Source: Apoda limacodes (taxonomy: Eukaryota > Arthropoda > Insecta > Lepidoptera > Limacodidae). Taken from it: 64,000 nt of DNA. Position 1 is the first letter of the stretch. Each line of letters starts with the position of its first letter. The notes below the pieces were generated by a model. That model was not told where the DNA came from. It did not search any database and worked only from the letters and a program-made list of their open reading frames with translations. Location of the stretch: assembly GCA_946406115.1 (NCBI GenBank), contig OX291549.1, positions 18,313,901-18,377,900 on the forward strand, in the 5' to 3' direction. Both the position numbers and the translations under genes were made by a program. Positions 34,705 through 46,055 of this stretch are shown here, in pieces.

Positions 34705-36140
34705 TGTCTAGTACTGTATAGTATATTTGTGCCTTTTGTTGCCTTAAGCAAAATCAGCCGCTGCACCAGCCCTATTCTGTGTTCTTTGAAGATGTGACGG
34801 CGCAAGGGTACTGACGAAGGTCGTCCCAAACTAGAGGTCGCCCTATTCTAAAAGCAATCAAAGTCATGCCGTCTGATCTTTTAATTATACAACTGTATTG
34901 ATTTTATTATTTATAATATACATATATATGTATATTGCCATATATAAGTTCCTGACGTCGATATTTTACGATACTCGAGTAATTCAACCACCACCCCTTT
35001 GAAATACTGTCTTAGACAGGTGAAAGTAACAAATGGCATGGAAATAACACTGCGGTACCATGTATCTATGTCATTTATCACCTTTGCTATTCGATCTAAA
35101 GCTTTGTTAAGGAAAATATTATAGTAGACCCCGGAACTTAATTATTTGTACTGAGTTGTTCTCAATATATAATATAGTTGACTATCTTTTACTTCACAAC
35201 ACGCATACTCTACTCTAAGTTACGGTTCCGTAGAAACTCGAAAACCGATTTTATTCAAAACAATGTTCGTTGGAATTTTCTATAATAAAGCCCTACTAAC
35301 GTTATTTTTTCTAATTTTTAGAACACTCGGTTTAAAAGTTGGAATAGTTTAGACCAATTTTTCAATTTTCCAAGTCAATAACTTGCAAAATTATTTCTTT
35401 GGGAAAAAAACTCAAATGCATTTTTAAAGACCCGTCCAACAACTAACGTCACCCAACACGATAGGGAGCGCAAAAAAAAAAAAATCCGTCTCTCAGTTGT
35501 ATATTATCCCCGGTGACGTCAAAGTTCATATAAAATTGCAAATTCGATTATTGGAATTCCGAAAATGTAGCTTCTGCAATTTTTCATTATAATGATCATC
35601 ACTACATAGTATAAAACAAAGTCGCTTCCCACTGTCTGTCCCTATGTATGCTTAGATCTTTAAAACTACGCAACGGATTTTGATGCGGTTTTTTTAATAG
35701 ATAGAGTGATTCAAGAGGAAGGTTTATACGTATAATACATTTATAATATATTAAAGAAAAACTGATTATTTTAGAGGTTTCTAATGTGATGTCGTAAATA
35801 AACACATTTTTTGCGCTTACATTGCAAACGCTGGCTGAACCCTATGAGATAGATGAAAATAATGTACTACAGTATTGTACACCTTAAAAAGGTCTATAAA
35901 AAAGTCAGGGATAGTATATGTCTATCTCTTAGGGATAATCCACAATAACCATTTTTATTCTTTACTGTTCACGAGAAATCATGGCTTATTTACGAAGCGA
36001 TTTTAGCAATACAGCATTAATGCTTATCCAATTGAGAACCTTAAATACATTGTGCATTTAATATAGATTAATATGGCCCTTTGCAGAATGTGATTTAAAT
36101 GAATATTTTCGAAGATATTACAGATTTAAAATGCAGGGAC
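34705..36140. other. non-coding DNA with weak dispersed repeats
   Basis: 35225-35360 (TTCAAAACAATGTTCGTT ... TTTAAAAGTTGG) is a diverged relative of 61445-61555. There is no gene. Confidence 0.5.
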
Positions 36141-36149
36141 ATAACGGTT

Positions 36150-36190
36150 GCGGCAGTACCGGCCGGGGGGCCGGCGGCGGTCCGGTCCGT
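36150..36190. other. short GC-rich tract
   Basis: GGCAGTACCGGCCGGGGGGC followed by CGGCGGCGGTCCGGTCCG is strikingly GC-rich in this AT-rich window and lies just upstream of the Helitron fragment. Function unknown. Confidence 0.6.
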
Positions 36191-36307
36191 CGCTCTGTCA
36201 TATGTGCACTATAGAATGGCAGAAACGTGGTTTGCCACATGTACATGTGCTGGTGTGGTTAGTGAACAAAATAAGACCAAATCAAATGTCCTGCTATTTT
36301 ATTAAGA

Positions 36308-36729
36308 AACTTGAATTCACCTAAACTTTGCAATGGCACGCGTTTGCTGGTAAAATCACTAAAAACTTTCATAATAGAGTGCACAATACTCACCGGATGT
36401 GGTATTGGAGAAGATGTATTGGTTCCCCGAATTCCTCTGTTACCATCGGATTTACCGTTCCAATTTAAACGCCTCCAATTTCCGGTACAGATATCTTTTG
36501 CAATTTATTAAATCGCACGGTGAAACTTTCAACGTTGCAGGCTTAGATTTGAGCGTTGAGTGTTTTTCACATGGCCAATTTATATATCGCTCTTACAAGA
36601 GTAACCTCTAAAGAATACATGTTTGTATTGTCTGATAACAAAAAAGCTCTGAACGTTGTATATAAAGATATTCTATAGTTTATTTAGTATCAGCATTGCA
36701 CGCGTGCGAAGCCGGGGCGGGTCGCTAGT
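36308..36729 (+). mobile_element. Helitron relic: helicase C-terminus and 3' terminus
   Basis: The plus strand encodes LNSPKLCNGTRLLVK (36311-36355), PSDLPFQFKRLQFPV and, after a frame break near 36510, VAGLDLSVECFSHGQF, then VLSDNKKALNVVYKDI. These are the last motifs of the Pif1-like helicase in Helitron Rep/Hel proteins, which unwind DNA during rolling-circle transposition. The DNA downstream ends with a short hairpin-like GCGAAGCCGGGGCGGG and CTAGT (36725-36729), followed by T, as expected for a Helitron 3' end. The Rep domain and most of the helicase are absent. Frameshifts make it inactive. Confidence 0.85.
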
Positions 36730-36805
36730 TATTTATAATTATTTTTGTTCATAACGATCGTAATTCCAAATTACTCATATTTATAATGTCATTTAACATA
36801 AATAT

Positions 36806-37000
36806 CTCTTCCTACTTTAATAATATATTATTATAAACGCTATAGTTTGTAAGTATGGATGTTTGATACTCAATAACGCTTCAGCCACTGGACGGTCGGG
36901 ATGAAACTTAACACCTATAGATAAGGTCCTGGAATAGCACATAGGTTACTTTTTATCCCAAAAAATTCAAAAGTTCCTGCGGTTATCACTATAACCGAGC
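36806..37000 (+). mobile_element. Helitron-like 5' fragment
   Basis: CTACTTTAATAATATATTAT followed by AAGTATGGATGTTTGATACTC and TTTTTATCCCAAAAAATTC follows the pattern of short lepidopteran Helitron 5' regions. It is degenerate and has no 3' end. Confidence 0.45.
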
Positions 37001-37064
37001 TTAAACGAACTATAGCTATAGCTAAAGCTTGATATAACAAACTTCATTAGTGTAATTAGGAGTA

Positions 37065-37088
37065 AATCACAGTATTAATACTGTGATT
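37065..37088. repeat. 24-bp perfect palindrome
   Basis: AATCACAGTATT is followed directly by its reverse complement AATACTGTGATT. Confidence 0.9.
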
Positions 37089-37306
37089 AAATAAAGGAGT
37101 CCCACGGCGGTAACCGAATTAAGGAAGAGCGGAGCCGCTGGCAAAGTTTATTTATTAATATTTGTGTACATATAGTTTTTCAATATAACGATTTCAAGCA
37201 ATATGGTTTAGAATCATACATATTTTTAAGCATATTGATATTTGTTCGTAAATTTTTAATTGGTAAATATTTACTTTTTTGTACCAAGTTAAAATAAATT
37301 TTAGTC

Positions 37307-38150
37307 GATAGAATAGCACCCCCTTAAATTAAATAAAAAAGTCTGCGGAAGAGAATAGTTTTTGAAAAAAAAATCAAAATTAAAATAGTCTATACTAAAA
37401 TACTAGTGCTAGATTAGGTTCGGTTTGGGTTTGTTTTTTTTCCCGAGCGGAGCGCAGCGGAACGAGTTCAGCCCACAGAGAGGTATGTTTAATGCATACC
37501 GAGCAAAATTGAAAAAAAAAAACCATAATTTTTTTTTTTCTGAAATTTCTTAATAAAAAAAAAACTCCCTCGATTTCTGAATTCTATTTAGGTATAAGGG
37601 GGTGCCTATCTTCATCCATAAAAATCATTTTTACACAAAAATTATACGCTGCAGAGAAGTAAAAAACCTTTACCTAGTACCTTTTAATTTTATTTATACA
37701 ATCATACGAAATTATTAACGCGAATTTATAAATTTCAATGATATTCGTACCAATCGTAATATAAAACAAAAAAAGGAAATATAATTTTTTCGAAAAAAAT
37801 ATTATGAGTAATAATGATTATTATGAGTAACGATAATAGAATTATTAATATATGACAAAAAAAATATGAACAACAAAATTAGGAAAAGTGATGATTATGA
37901 TTACAAATCGGTATAACAAGAAAAATAGGAAACGGAAAATTGTATGTGAGCCAATATGGAACCATATGGAGAACTACCCTTAAAAATGTTTTTTCCACAA
38001 TTTGATTACAAAATGTAAAAAAATACGGCGGAGTTATGAGGCTGTGACACACCAACAGACGGACAGATGTATGGACGAACAGACGAAACTATAATATAAT
38101 AATAATATAGGGTTCCGTTATCGCCATTTGGCTACGGAACCTTAAAAACT
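37307..38150. repeat. dispersed repeat with internal inverted repeat
   Basis: GATAGAATAGCACCCCCTTA (37307) is inverted at 37594-37610 (ATAAGGGGGTGCCTATC). The segment ends with a CAGACGGACAGATGTATGGACG tract, lightly interrupted, and GGGTTCCGTT...ACGGAACC. The latter ending is also seen at 46590-46625. It is non-coding, and may be a foldback-type element joined to the GGGTTCCG repeat family. Confidence 0.45.
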
Positions 38151-38689
38151 TCTTAAGAAATCTACAATGTAGGTGCCTGGCAAGGTACTCAGGATAAAAC
38201 GAGGCTGAAAAACCAGATTTTTCAGTGCAGTCAATTACTCTGATACAAAATGTGTTATGTCTTGTTTTGGCCACATACTGAGATAAATTGGCAGGGAAGC
38301 AGTGTCATCACGTGCTTTGATTGGTGCTTGATATATTAGCCATTTTTAATATATATATTTCATTGAAGTAATGGTAGTCTTACATATAATTTGCAAAAGA
38401 AGTTTACTATGGTTTTTTTAGACTTAAATACGGCTTCAACAAATTCAACACAATTCAAATAAGATGAATTCAAATAAAAAAAAAAATGAATTTCAGTTAG
38501 AAACCCACGCAAAGAAATATAATTTCTTCGTAGAAAATTGTTTTGTATTTTCGTTATACGTTACCTACTGCCGTATATTTTGCTGGACTTGATTCAAGTT
38601 CAGGAACGTGATATGAATAAGTAAAAGCTATATCCTGCAGCTGTTTCGTATTACTTACTTACTTACTGGCCAACTTGGACTCCTGCGGC

Positions 38690-39312
38690 GAGGAACACTA
38701 CTAGCTTTTGTCAGCGATTCCGCCTGCCCTATATTTGGTTATGGGCGTTTTCTCTAAGGACTACAGTAGGTATGGGGTTCTTCAAAAAATAAGTTATTAG
38801 ATTTCTGAAGGGTCGGCAACGCGCGAGTGATGCCCTTGGTGTTGCAAGCGTCCATAGGCTACGGTGACCGCTTACCATCAGGTGGACCGTAGTCTTGTTT
38901 GCCACCTTAGTGGTATAAAAAAAAAATCTTAGGGCAACTACTTGATTATACTAAAGAAGTTTGTTATAGCAAGCTACAGCTGCAGATATAGTTCGTGCAA
39001 GTGGAATACCGTTCTCCCGCGAGAACTTTTGAAATTTTCTATATGAAAGTAGCTTATGTGCTTTTACATGTCCACAACTGCCTCCATGCAAATTTTCAGG
39101 TCAATTGGATGCTCCGTTGCGTGGGGATTGGGTTATAAACGTTTTAGTTATTCCCGCAGAAACTTTTGCATTTTCGGAGATAAAAAGTAGCCGATGTGCT
39201 ATTTTAGACTATAATCTTTATCAGTGCCAAATTTCATCCAGATCCGTTCTACCGTTCTGGTGTGATTGAGTAACAGACATCCATCCAAACTTTCGCATTT
39301 ATAATATTAGTA
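38690..39312 (-). mobile_element. non-autonomous Helitron, interrupted by a LINE
   Basis: Read on the minus strand, the 5' end is TACTAATATTATAAATGCG (39312 inwards) with GAAAGTTTGGATGG. The 3' end is a GC-rich hairpin-like GGCGGAATCGC...AAAAGCTAGT (38690-38715). The body pieces GGTTATGGGCG and GGGCAACTACTTGATTAT, which are contiguous in relatives at 41393 and 56040, are separated here by the LINE at 38750-38926. The LINE is therefore the younger insertion. Confidence 0.65.
38750..38926 (+). mobile_element. short 3' fragment of the CR1/Jockey-type LINE (copy 3)
   Basis: Sequence matches the 3' end of copies 1 and 2 in the plus orientation, from AAGGACTACAGTA through CTGAAGGGTCGGCAACGCGC to CCACCTTAGTGG, and ends with a poly(A) run (38917-38926). 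Only the last coding codons and the 3' UTR remain. It is nested in a Helitron. Confidence 0.88.
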
Positions 39313-39489
39313 TATATATATAAACAACATGTGAATTACAGACAAAAACGTTAACAATATAGGTATTTTGTGCTGTTGGGGAAAAGATATTAATAATAAT
39401 ATGTATAGAAATAAGTAAATATTAGTGGACATTATACACAGCGTCATCAGGGCCTTAAGCAAAGCTGGTACAAAGGACACTAGCCAACG

Positions 39490-39807
39490 AGTTGAGTACT
39501 CCAAGTTTTTTGGACGCCAGCATCACCTTGTCTTGCATATAATCGTGGAACTGAACATCGCTGGAGATGTTAATACCAAGGAACCCAATGCTATTGGAGA
39601 TGGTAAGGGGTGGGTTCAGTGAATGGGGTTTTCTTAGCGGTAAGCGCGCAGATTTGAGTGTTTAAAGGGTTAAATCGGAACTAGTTTTCCCGTGCCCAGT
39701 CACAGAACTTGGACAGAGTGGGCTTAATTCTTAAAATAAATTCTTCGCGCTTTTTCTCCACAACGGAACGCGGGATGTTTGCACATAGCAATGTATGTTG
39801 TTGATGA
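39490..39807 (-). pseudogene. LINE fragment from the RT core (copy 4)
   Basis: It matches about 5648-6020 of copy 1 in the same orientation, with many substitutions. A deletion of about 37 bases removes the part just after the YADD box. There is no tail, so it is an old internal fragment. It abuts the gypsy relic on its right. Confidence 0.8.
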
Positions 39808-39815
39808 ACAACAAG

Positions 39816-40610
39816 CATTAAGAAAGCAACTGTGCTTACTTTTTATGATTTAAACAAACCATTTGTTGTGATGCTGAAACTTTTTTTGATGATGTGGAAC
39901 TACAAGTAGTAATGTTGATAGATAGTTTACCAATAAATGAAGAATTGGCAAATGATTACCAATCACTATAAATTTTATAAAGAATTAATGAAACTTAAGG
40001 AATACATTACAAAAGGTTAGCATTTAGGAATGATTTAATCATTCTAAAACCATCTTGTGCTTAAAGATAGTCGCGTAATGATTCCGAAGAGCTTAAAGCT
40101 TTAAGCATTACACAGGGTACCCAGGTATTAATAGAATGATAAGAAGGGCCTAGTTGACTATGTTTTGGCTTGGAATAAATCAGGATATAAAGAAATTAGT
40201 CAAATGCTGTGAAATTTGTAGTAATTTTTTTTAATGATAAATGTTAGTTTGTATTGATTTCAAGTCCCGTTAATACCATTAAAAATGTCTGAATTATGAA
40301 TTATGTTGTGATGTATTCGAATAGCCGCAAAGTATTATCTTGTTGTAATAGATGCGTTATCTTTATATATGGAACTATTGCAGCTACCTAAGATCCATTA
40401 CAATTATTGACAAATCGAAATATTTATTTGCTTGACAAGGCATTCCTTTGTTGTTATACACCGATGGGGCGTTGTATTTTGAATCCTTATTGTTGAAAGA
40501 ATTTGCTAGTATATAGAATTTTACTTATGTAATGACTAGTCCACACTATACAAAATCAAATGGGTTAGCAAAAAGTCCGGTTAAAAATATGAAACAAATA
40601 TTGAAAATAT
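39816..40610 (+). pseudogene. Ty3/gypsy-type pol relic (RT end to integrase)
   Basis: The plus strand shows, in broken frames, a TFYDLNKPFVV segment near 39845 (end of RT / start of RNase H) and VMIPKSLKAL near 40080. A zinc-binding integrase remnant ending CCEIC follows (40206-40220), then YMELLQLP and SNGLAKS (40556-40576). In gypsy integrases the last motif carries the third catalytic acid; here the AE pair reads AKS, so the residue is lost. The zinc-binding histidines are also degraded. No LTRs, gag or env can be seen. It is dead. Confidence 0.65.
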
Positions 40611-40633
40611 CAATGCATGCAAATTTTATTATT

Positions 40634-40925
40634 TATTTTTAAAGTGAATAGGTATATAATTGAATATTCTATGAATATTTCAAGCGTCTACCTGTTGCCA
40701 TTATCAATATCAAGCAAAAAGGTCACGTTTGTTGTATGAGACCCTCCCTTAAATATTTATTTTATTCTGTTTTTAGTATTTGTTGTCATAGCTGCAAAAG
40801 AAATACATCGTATGTGAAAATTTCAACTAACTAACACGGTTCATGAGATACAGTCTGGTGACGGACGGACGGACGGACGGACAGCGGAATCTTAGTAATA
40901 GGGTCCCGTTTATTACGGAACCTAA
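40634..40925 (-). repeat. dispersed repeat of the 12163-12592 family (partial copy)
   Basis: In reverse orientation it retains GTTGCCATTATCAATATCAA, CCCTTAAATATTTATTTTAT and CACGGTTCATGAGATACAGT. It also has a GACG tetranucleotide run (40860-40882) and GGGTCCCGTTTATTACGGAAC. The terminal CAAGTGCGAGTCGG module is missing. Confidence 0.7.
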
Positions 40926-41392
40926 ATACCCAACAACAGTTGGTTATCTATGTCTTTAAATAATAAAATAACTACATCTGTGTTTTGTCTTTAAATTATG
41001 CATCCATTAATTAAACGTTAAAGTTTAGTATAATATATATTACGTATAGGATAAGTTTAGAAACAGTATAAAGATGACACTAAACTGCACATTTATTACT
41101 TTTGGCAATATTTTTTACAAACGTGCCCATAAGGATTCCCAAAGAAATCAGTGATTGAATATAAGTAGAGTTAAATGACCGGTTAAGCTCGATAACACAA
41201 AGGATTGAAATATTTTCGAACATTTTGACAGAATGCTTATGAAAGTGCCTACCTAAAATTTTGTTTTACTCTTTCTTTATATTCGTTGCATTTACAACTA
41301 AATGCAATGTAGTGGAAGTGATGTATGACATTTACTAAGTAAAGTGGTAAACAAATTGTAAAAAGATTGGCTCTGTATAAAAGACGAGCTTT
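40926..41392. other. non-coding DNA, nothing recognised
   Basis: No supported feature. Confidence 0.5.
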
Positions 41393-42012
41393 TGCCAGCG
41401 GCTTCGCCGGCCCTAAATTTGGTTATCGACGTAGGATTTTTACGGCAACTCCTCAATTATGTTACTCTCCCATTTTCTCTTTTTGTTCGTCAAAAATAAT
41501 AAATAATTAACTCCTAAAAATTAATAAACTAATGGATTAACCTCACGATCTTGGTGCTCCATACAAACTTTGAAACCCCGTTTATCATCATAATTGCTAT
41601 ATGAGTGCTAAATTTCAGCACGATCCCTCCGTGGTTGGAACTGTGCGTTGAAAGATCAGTCAGATAGTCAGTCAGTAATAGTTACTTTGGGCTAACGCTA
41701 ACTTTTCCCGCGACTTTGTTTACGCAGAAGGTAAAAATATTTTCAAATAATACGTACCGCCCTTTAACCGTTTACGCAGCGCTCGCAGCGGAAGCTCTGA
41801 AAAGGAAAAAAAACCCTGATTTTAAAACATTGTTGATTGGTGCTCTGCTCCTATTGATCTTAGCGTGATGATATATAGCCTTTCTTAATAAATAGGCTAT
41901 CTAACGCTGAAAGTGTTTTTTAAATCGGACCAGTAGTTCCTGAGATAAGCGCGTTCAAGTAAACAAACAAACAAACAAACAAACTCTTCAGCTTTATAAT
42001 ATTAGTTTAGAT
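41393..42012 (-). mobile_element. non-autonomous Helitron
   Basis: On the minus strand the 5' end is AACTAATATTATAAAGCTG followed by AAGAGTTTGTTTGTTTG. The 3' end is a hairpin-like GGCCGGCGAAGCCGCTGGC with AAAAGCTC. The final CTAG is lost. The segment TTACGGCAACTCCTCAATTA is shared with 56040-56120. Confidence 0.6.
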
Positions 42013-42054
42013 TTTTTAGCAGCGAATGTGATTGAAGTTTTATATATTTAAACT

Positions 42055-42100
42055 TAGTCGGACTCGTGCACCAAGGGTTCTGTACCACTAAACAATTTAT
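42055..42100 (+). repeat. scrap of the CGGACTCGTGCA...GGGTTC repeat module
   Basis: TTAGTCGGACTCGTGCACCA followed by AGGGTTCTGTACCA matches the start of the repeat at 44806. Confidence 0.55.
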
Positions 42101-42177
42101 GATTCCACAAAATTTTAAATATAATATTTAAGACAAAATGATACAAAATTCAAATCAAAAATGTACTAATGTTACTT

Positions 42178-42490
42178 AGGAGGGTGTAGTTTGAGAAAAT
42201 GCGCGGCAGGAATCGCATGTTACTCCGAGTGACACATAGTGCTTTATACTACACCTACGAGGAATATAAAAGTAAATAAATTGAAATGTATAAGATGTAT
42301 ATTAAAATGATTACAAATTGTTGAAAGAAATTCCACCACACTTTTAACTAGCTTTATACTAAAATTTATTCTAAATGAAAAATAAATGAAAGTGGCCAGT
42401 AACATTTTCGGAACAGTTATGAGAAAATAAATTATCACAGATGGTGATGTTCAAAGTTACAACGCCTTATATAGAGTTTCTGTTCTGTCG
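42178..42490 (+). repeat. dispersed repeat, copy B (relative of 26190-26500)
   Basis: Shares ACATAGTGCTTTATACTACA, GTTGAAAGAAATTCCACCA and AAATTTATTCTAAATGAAAA with copy A, with more indels. Confidence 0.7.
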
Positions 42491-43460
42491 TATAGATTCT
42501 GTCTGTCGTTGCTGGTCAGTAATGGAACATCTCTGCAAAGACGTACTCTCTGCTGTACAAAATGATATACATGAAAGTTCGTTCTGAGCAGGTTTAGTGT
42601 AAATAAGTTTTTTAATATTGACTAGATCAGGCAGATTGTGTGACAATGAAACCATCATAGGACATTGTGTATTAAGGGTGGTAAGAAGAGGATATTAAGA
42701 AGTCTAAGGCCTAAGGCAGGAACGCACAATGTTTTTCATCATATTTGCGAGTATATAAATAAAAATGTAAAAATAATAAACAAATAAACTCACCCAAACA
42801 CAATTCAAATGGCGGGAATAGAAGTAGAGTAAGCAACACCACCGCCATAAATTCTCTAGATTAGATTCTATGAATTAAAAGTTTTAGCTGGAATTAAAAC
42901 GTAGTGTGCGCGTAGTAGTAGTAGTTCATGTTTTGAACAAACGCTTTTATACATACTTGATTTATAGGCGCGTCATTACCGCCCGTGAGTTCTTTGAACC
43001 TGCGCTTTGTTTGGAGAAAAGTAAGTAAGTAAAATTTATAAGGAAAAAGTCAGTGGGAGTAATTAATGTCTTTGTATACGCACGTAATGCACTGTATACG
43101 AGTAAGATTGTTAAAAAAAAAATTAAGCTCATGGTAGAAACATTAAATAAGCTCAGAAAAGGAATAGAAAAAGGGAACGATAACTGAAAAGATGAAAGAT
43201 AGCTGAAGTAGCGGGAAAAACCTAGACAAGCTTGGCTTAAGAAAAAAACACAGTCGGTGCAGGCCTTTGTCTTTTGTAATAACAATTATATAATTTGAAT
43301 TTGAAACCAATTTTTTTTTAATCAAAGCGTGAACATTATTTTGAAGAAGGCACTGGCGTCCAGATTTGACGATCCAATATCAAGGCATTTAGTCGGAATA
43401 GTCTCTGGTACGATTAGTTAAAAATACTTCGGTTATTTACACAGAGGATCAAAAAAACTG
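42491..43460. other. non-coding DNA, nothing recognised
   Basis: The 107-codon minus frame at 42962-43285 is rich in Phe, Leu and Ser because it is the complement of A-rich DNA. It has no membrane-protein or family signature and is not accepted as a gene. Confidence 0.5.
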
Positions 43461-43840
43461 TTACAATCTATACATATAAAATGCTTTGTCTTGAATGACT
43501 GTTGCATCAACGCACATCCTAAACCGCTGATCGTTGAGACCTGAAATTTGGTGGGTGTGTTCTTTGTATGACGTAGGCATCCGATTAGAAAGTATTTTCC
43601 GAAATTCTACACCTAAAGGGGGTGAAAAAGGGGGGCAAAGTTTGTATGGGACAACGTGATTCCTTGGTCCAATCTGCTTCAAATTTACAGAACCTTTTTT
43701 AACAGAATTGATGAAAGACTTGTTTCGTATTTTATTGAAATTCATCCCCTAACGGGGTTAAAAGGGGTACAAAGTTATTTGGCGGTTATTTGCTTCGAAG
43801 ATGATATCAATACTCCTTAGTGCTTTTGATTTAAATTATA
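43461..43840 (-). mobile_element. non-autonomous Helitron-like copy (relative of 11162-11640)
   Basis: Reverse-oriented match including GAACACACCCACCAAATTTC, CCCCTTTAGG and ACTAAGGAGTATTGATATCA. The 5' Helitron terminus is cut off. Confidence 0.6.
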
Positions 43841-44079
43841 TTTTATTTTGACACATGTTTGAAAACTCAATTCGATTTTATTAAAAAAAGGTTGAACTCA
43901 CTCAAAAACATAAGCAAATATAAATACTATATACTCTTTAAAATTGAAATGTCTCGAAAGTGACTGTACTATATTAGTACCTCATTTAAAGGTTTCTAAG
44001 CTTAAAGAAGTTATGCACTTATCAGGTGTTTGATTTTTTGTGTATAATAATACTTATAGTTTTCTTTTTTTACCTATCT

Positions 44080-44215
44080 TTTACATATAAAATGCTTTTG
44101 TCCTGAATGACTGACGGATCAACGCACATCCTAAACCACTGATCGTTGAGACCTGAAACTAGGAGGGTGTGTTCTTTGTATGACGTAGGCATCCGATAAG
44201 AAAGGATTTTCCGAA
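44080..44215 (-). mobile_element. partial Helitron-like copy joined to the tandem array
   Basis: It repeats the first part of 43461-43840 (AAAATGCTTTTGTCCTGAAT to GAAAGGATTTTCCG) and then switches without a gap into the tandem array. Confidence 0.6.
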
Positions 44216-44762
44216 AGGGTCAAGTGCGAGTCGGACTCGTGCAGTAAGGGTAAACCGATTGTAATGAAACTTTGGTAAGTTGTTATACACACGCCGGGGA
44301 ATGTTTCTAAAAAGGAAAAAAGGGTCAAGTGCGAGCCGGACTCGCACAATAAGGATAAACCGATTATGATGGCATTTTGGTAAGTAGTAATGCACACCCC
44401 GGGGAAGGTCTCTGAGAATGAAAAAAAGGGTCAAATGAGAGTCGGACTCGCGCAATAAGGGTAAACCGATTGTAATGAAATTTTGGTAAGTTTTTATGCA
44501 CACGCCCAGGAATGTTTACGAGAAAAAAAATGGTCAAGTGCGAGTCGGACGCGCGCAACAAGGGTTAACCGGTTTTAATGAAATTTTGTTAAGTTGTTGT
44601 GCACATGCCGAGGAAGGTTACTGAGAAAGAAAAAAAGGCTAAAGAGCGAGTCAGAGAGGGTCCAGTGCGACTCGGACTCGTGCAATCAGGGTAAACCGAT
44701 TGTAATGAAATTTCGGTAAGTTGTTATGCAAACGCCGGGGAAGGTTTCTGAATTAGTACAAT
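44216..44762 (+). repeat. five-copy tandem array, unit about 105 bp
   Basis: Units start near 44218, 44323, 44428, 44532 and 44659 with GGTCAAGTGCGAGTCGGACT. Each continues with AAGGGTAAACCGATTGTAAT, TTGGTAAGTTGTTATGCACA and an A-rich joint (GAGAAAGAAAAAA). Copy 4 carries an extra AAAGAGCGAGTCAGAGA. A lone reverse copy lies at 58020-58100, showing that the unit is itself a dispersed repeat. The CAAGTGCGAGTCGGACTCG head is shared with the adjoining repeat at 44806. Confidence 0.9.
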
Positions 44763-44805
44763 CCTTTTACAATAGGTGGGGGCGGCAGTTGTTTTCAAAA
44801 AATCA

Positions 44806-45195
44806 GCCAAGTGCGAGTCGGACTCGCGCACGAAGGGTTCCTTACCATTACCTATAAAAAAGGCAAAAAAATCTCGTTTGTTGTATGGGAGCCCCCCTTA
44901 AATATTTGTTTTATTTTAATTTAATTATTTATTTTTAAAGTGAATATATAACTAAATATTCTGTAAATATTACCTATACCTGTTGCCGTTATCAATATTA
45001 AGCAAAAACGAGCAAAAAACACGTTTGTTGAATGGGAGGCCCCTTCAATATTTGTTTTATTCTTTTTTTAGTATTTGTTGTAATAGCGGCAACAGAAATA
45101 CATCCTCTGTAAAAGTTTAACTGTCTAACTATCACGGTTCATGAGATAAAGCCTGGTGACGGACGGACGGACGGACAGTGGAGTCTAGGGTCCCG
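44806..45195 (-). repeat. dispersed repeat of the 12163-12592 family (nearly full copy)
   Basis: In reverse orientation it runs from GCCAAGTGCGAGTCGGACTC through two GGGAG/CCCC...AAATATTTGTTTTAT blocks to a GACG run (45159-45177) and AGGGTCCCGTT. The copy order matches the 12163 copy throughout. Confidence 0.78.
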
Positions 45196-46055
45196 TTCGC
45201 CAAACAACGTTCGTCAGTCTGAAATAAAATTTAATTTAATGTATTATATTTCAGTAGATTGTTAAAGTGAGTATAAGAAAGCTTAGATATTTCTACAACT
45301 GCATTTGCTTACGAAAATATTCGTTATATATTCGCATATCGCGTTATCTCATCGTCACACTAGAAATACCTATTTGATGATACCTATCATCGAAAAGTTC
45401 CGGTGGCCATCGGTGGCCTTCTTCATCAGTTCTACTTCACCAAATGATACTTTCTCAATATAAATGTTTGTTTTGTCACTAAAAATACTAAAAAGGCTAT
45501 TTGTATACCTATAATATTTAAAGAGTTCTCTCAATTCCTCATAGATCTCATAATGGTCTGGAAAATATGTTTTAAAAATGAAAAAAAAAAAAAACATTTT
45601 CCGAATCGGTTTATAAATAAATGACGGAGTTCCAAAGCAACTGTAACATTAAAAAAATACAACGGAATTGAAAAACCTCCTCCTTTTTTAAGTCGTTTGA
45701 AAAGAATCTTTGCTAAAAAAAAAACCGACAAAAACATAGAATTAGAAACCATGTCTATTGTCTTTTCAAAATCTTGAACAATCATTGACTACCTAATAAA
45801 TTAGGTCCTCATTCAAAGAAGTTGTTCACAATATTGCAGACAATGAAATTCCAAGGAAGTTCTATTAATTAAAGTTTAGACGTAATTTAACTAGTTTGTC
45901 TTATAAGTAGTGACTTATAGAAAGTTTGTGTAAAAGGTTTTAGATTGTAAAGAACTAAATGTCAAAGCTCGTTGAGAATTTGGTTTTTCAATAAAAAAAT
46001 AAAAACTGTATTTTATATATCATTTCTATATGATTTTATTTTTTATACGTAGGTT
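45196..46055. other. AT-rich non-coding DNA, nothing recognised
   Basis: Two overlapping Phe/Lys-rich minus frames at 45370-45785 show no family features. Confidence 0.5.

Noticed and set aside
42962..43285. 107-codon hydrophobic minus frame as a membrane protein
   Set aside because: Phe/Leu/Ser richness follows from A-rich complementary DNA. A second overlapping minus frame has the same character, and no start context or homologue was recognised.
44131..44561. Three overlapping minus frames with repeated NLPKFHYNRFTLTARVRL-type segments
   Set aside because: The repetition comes from the 105-bp DNA tandem array; the units are non-coding elsewhere (58011-58100).
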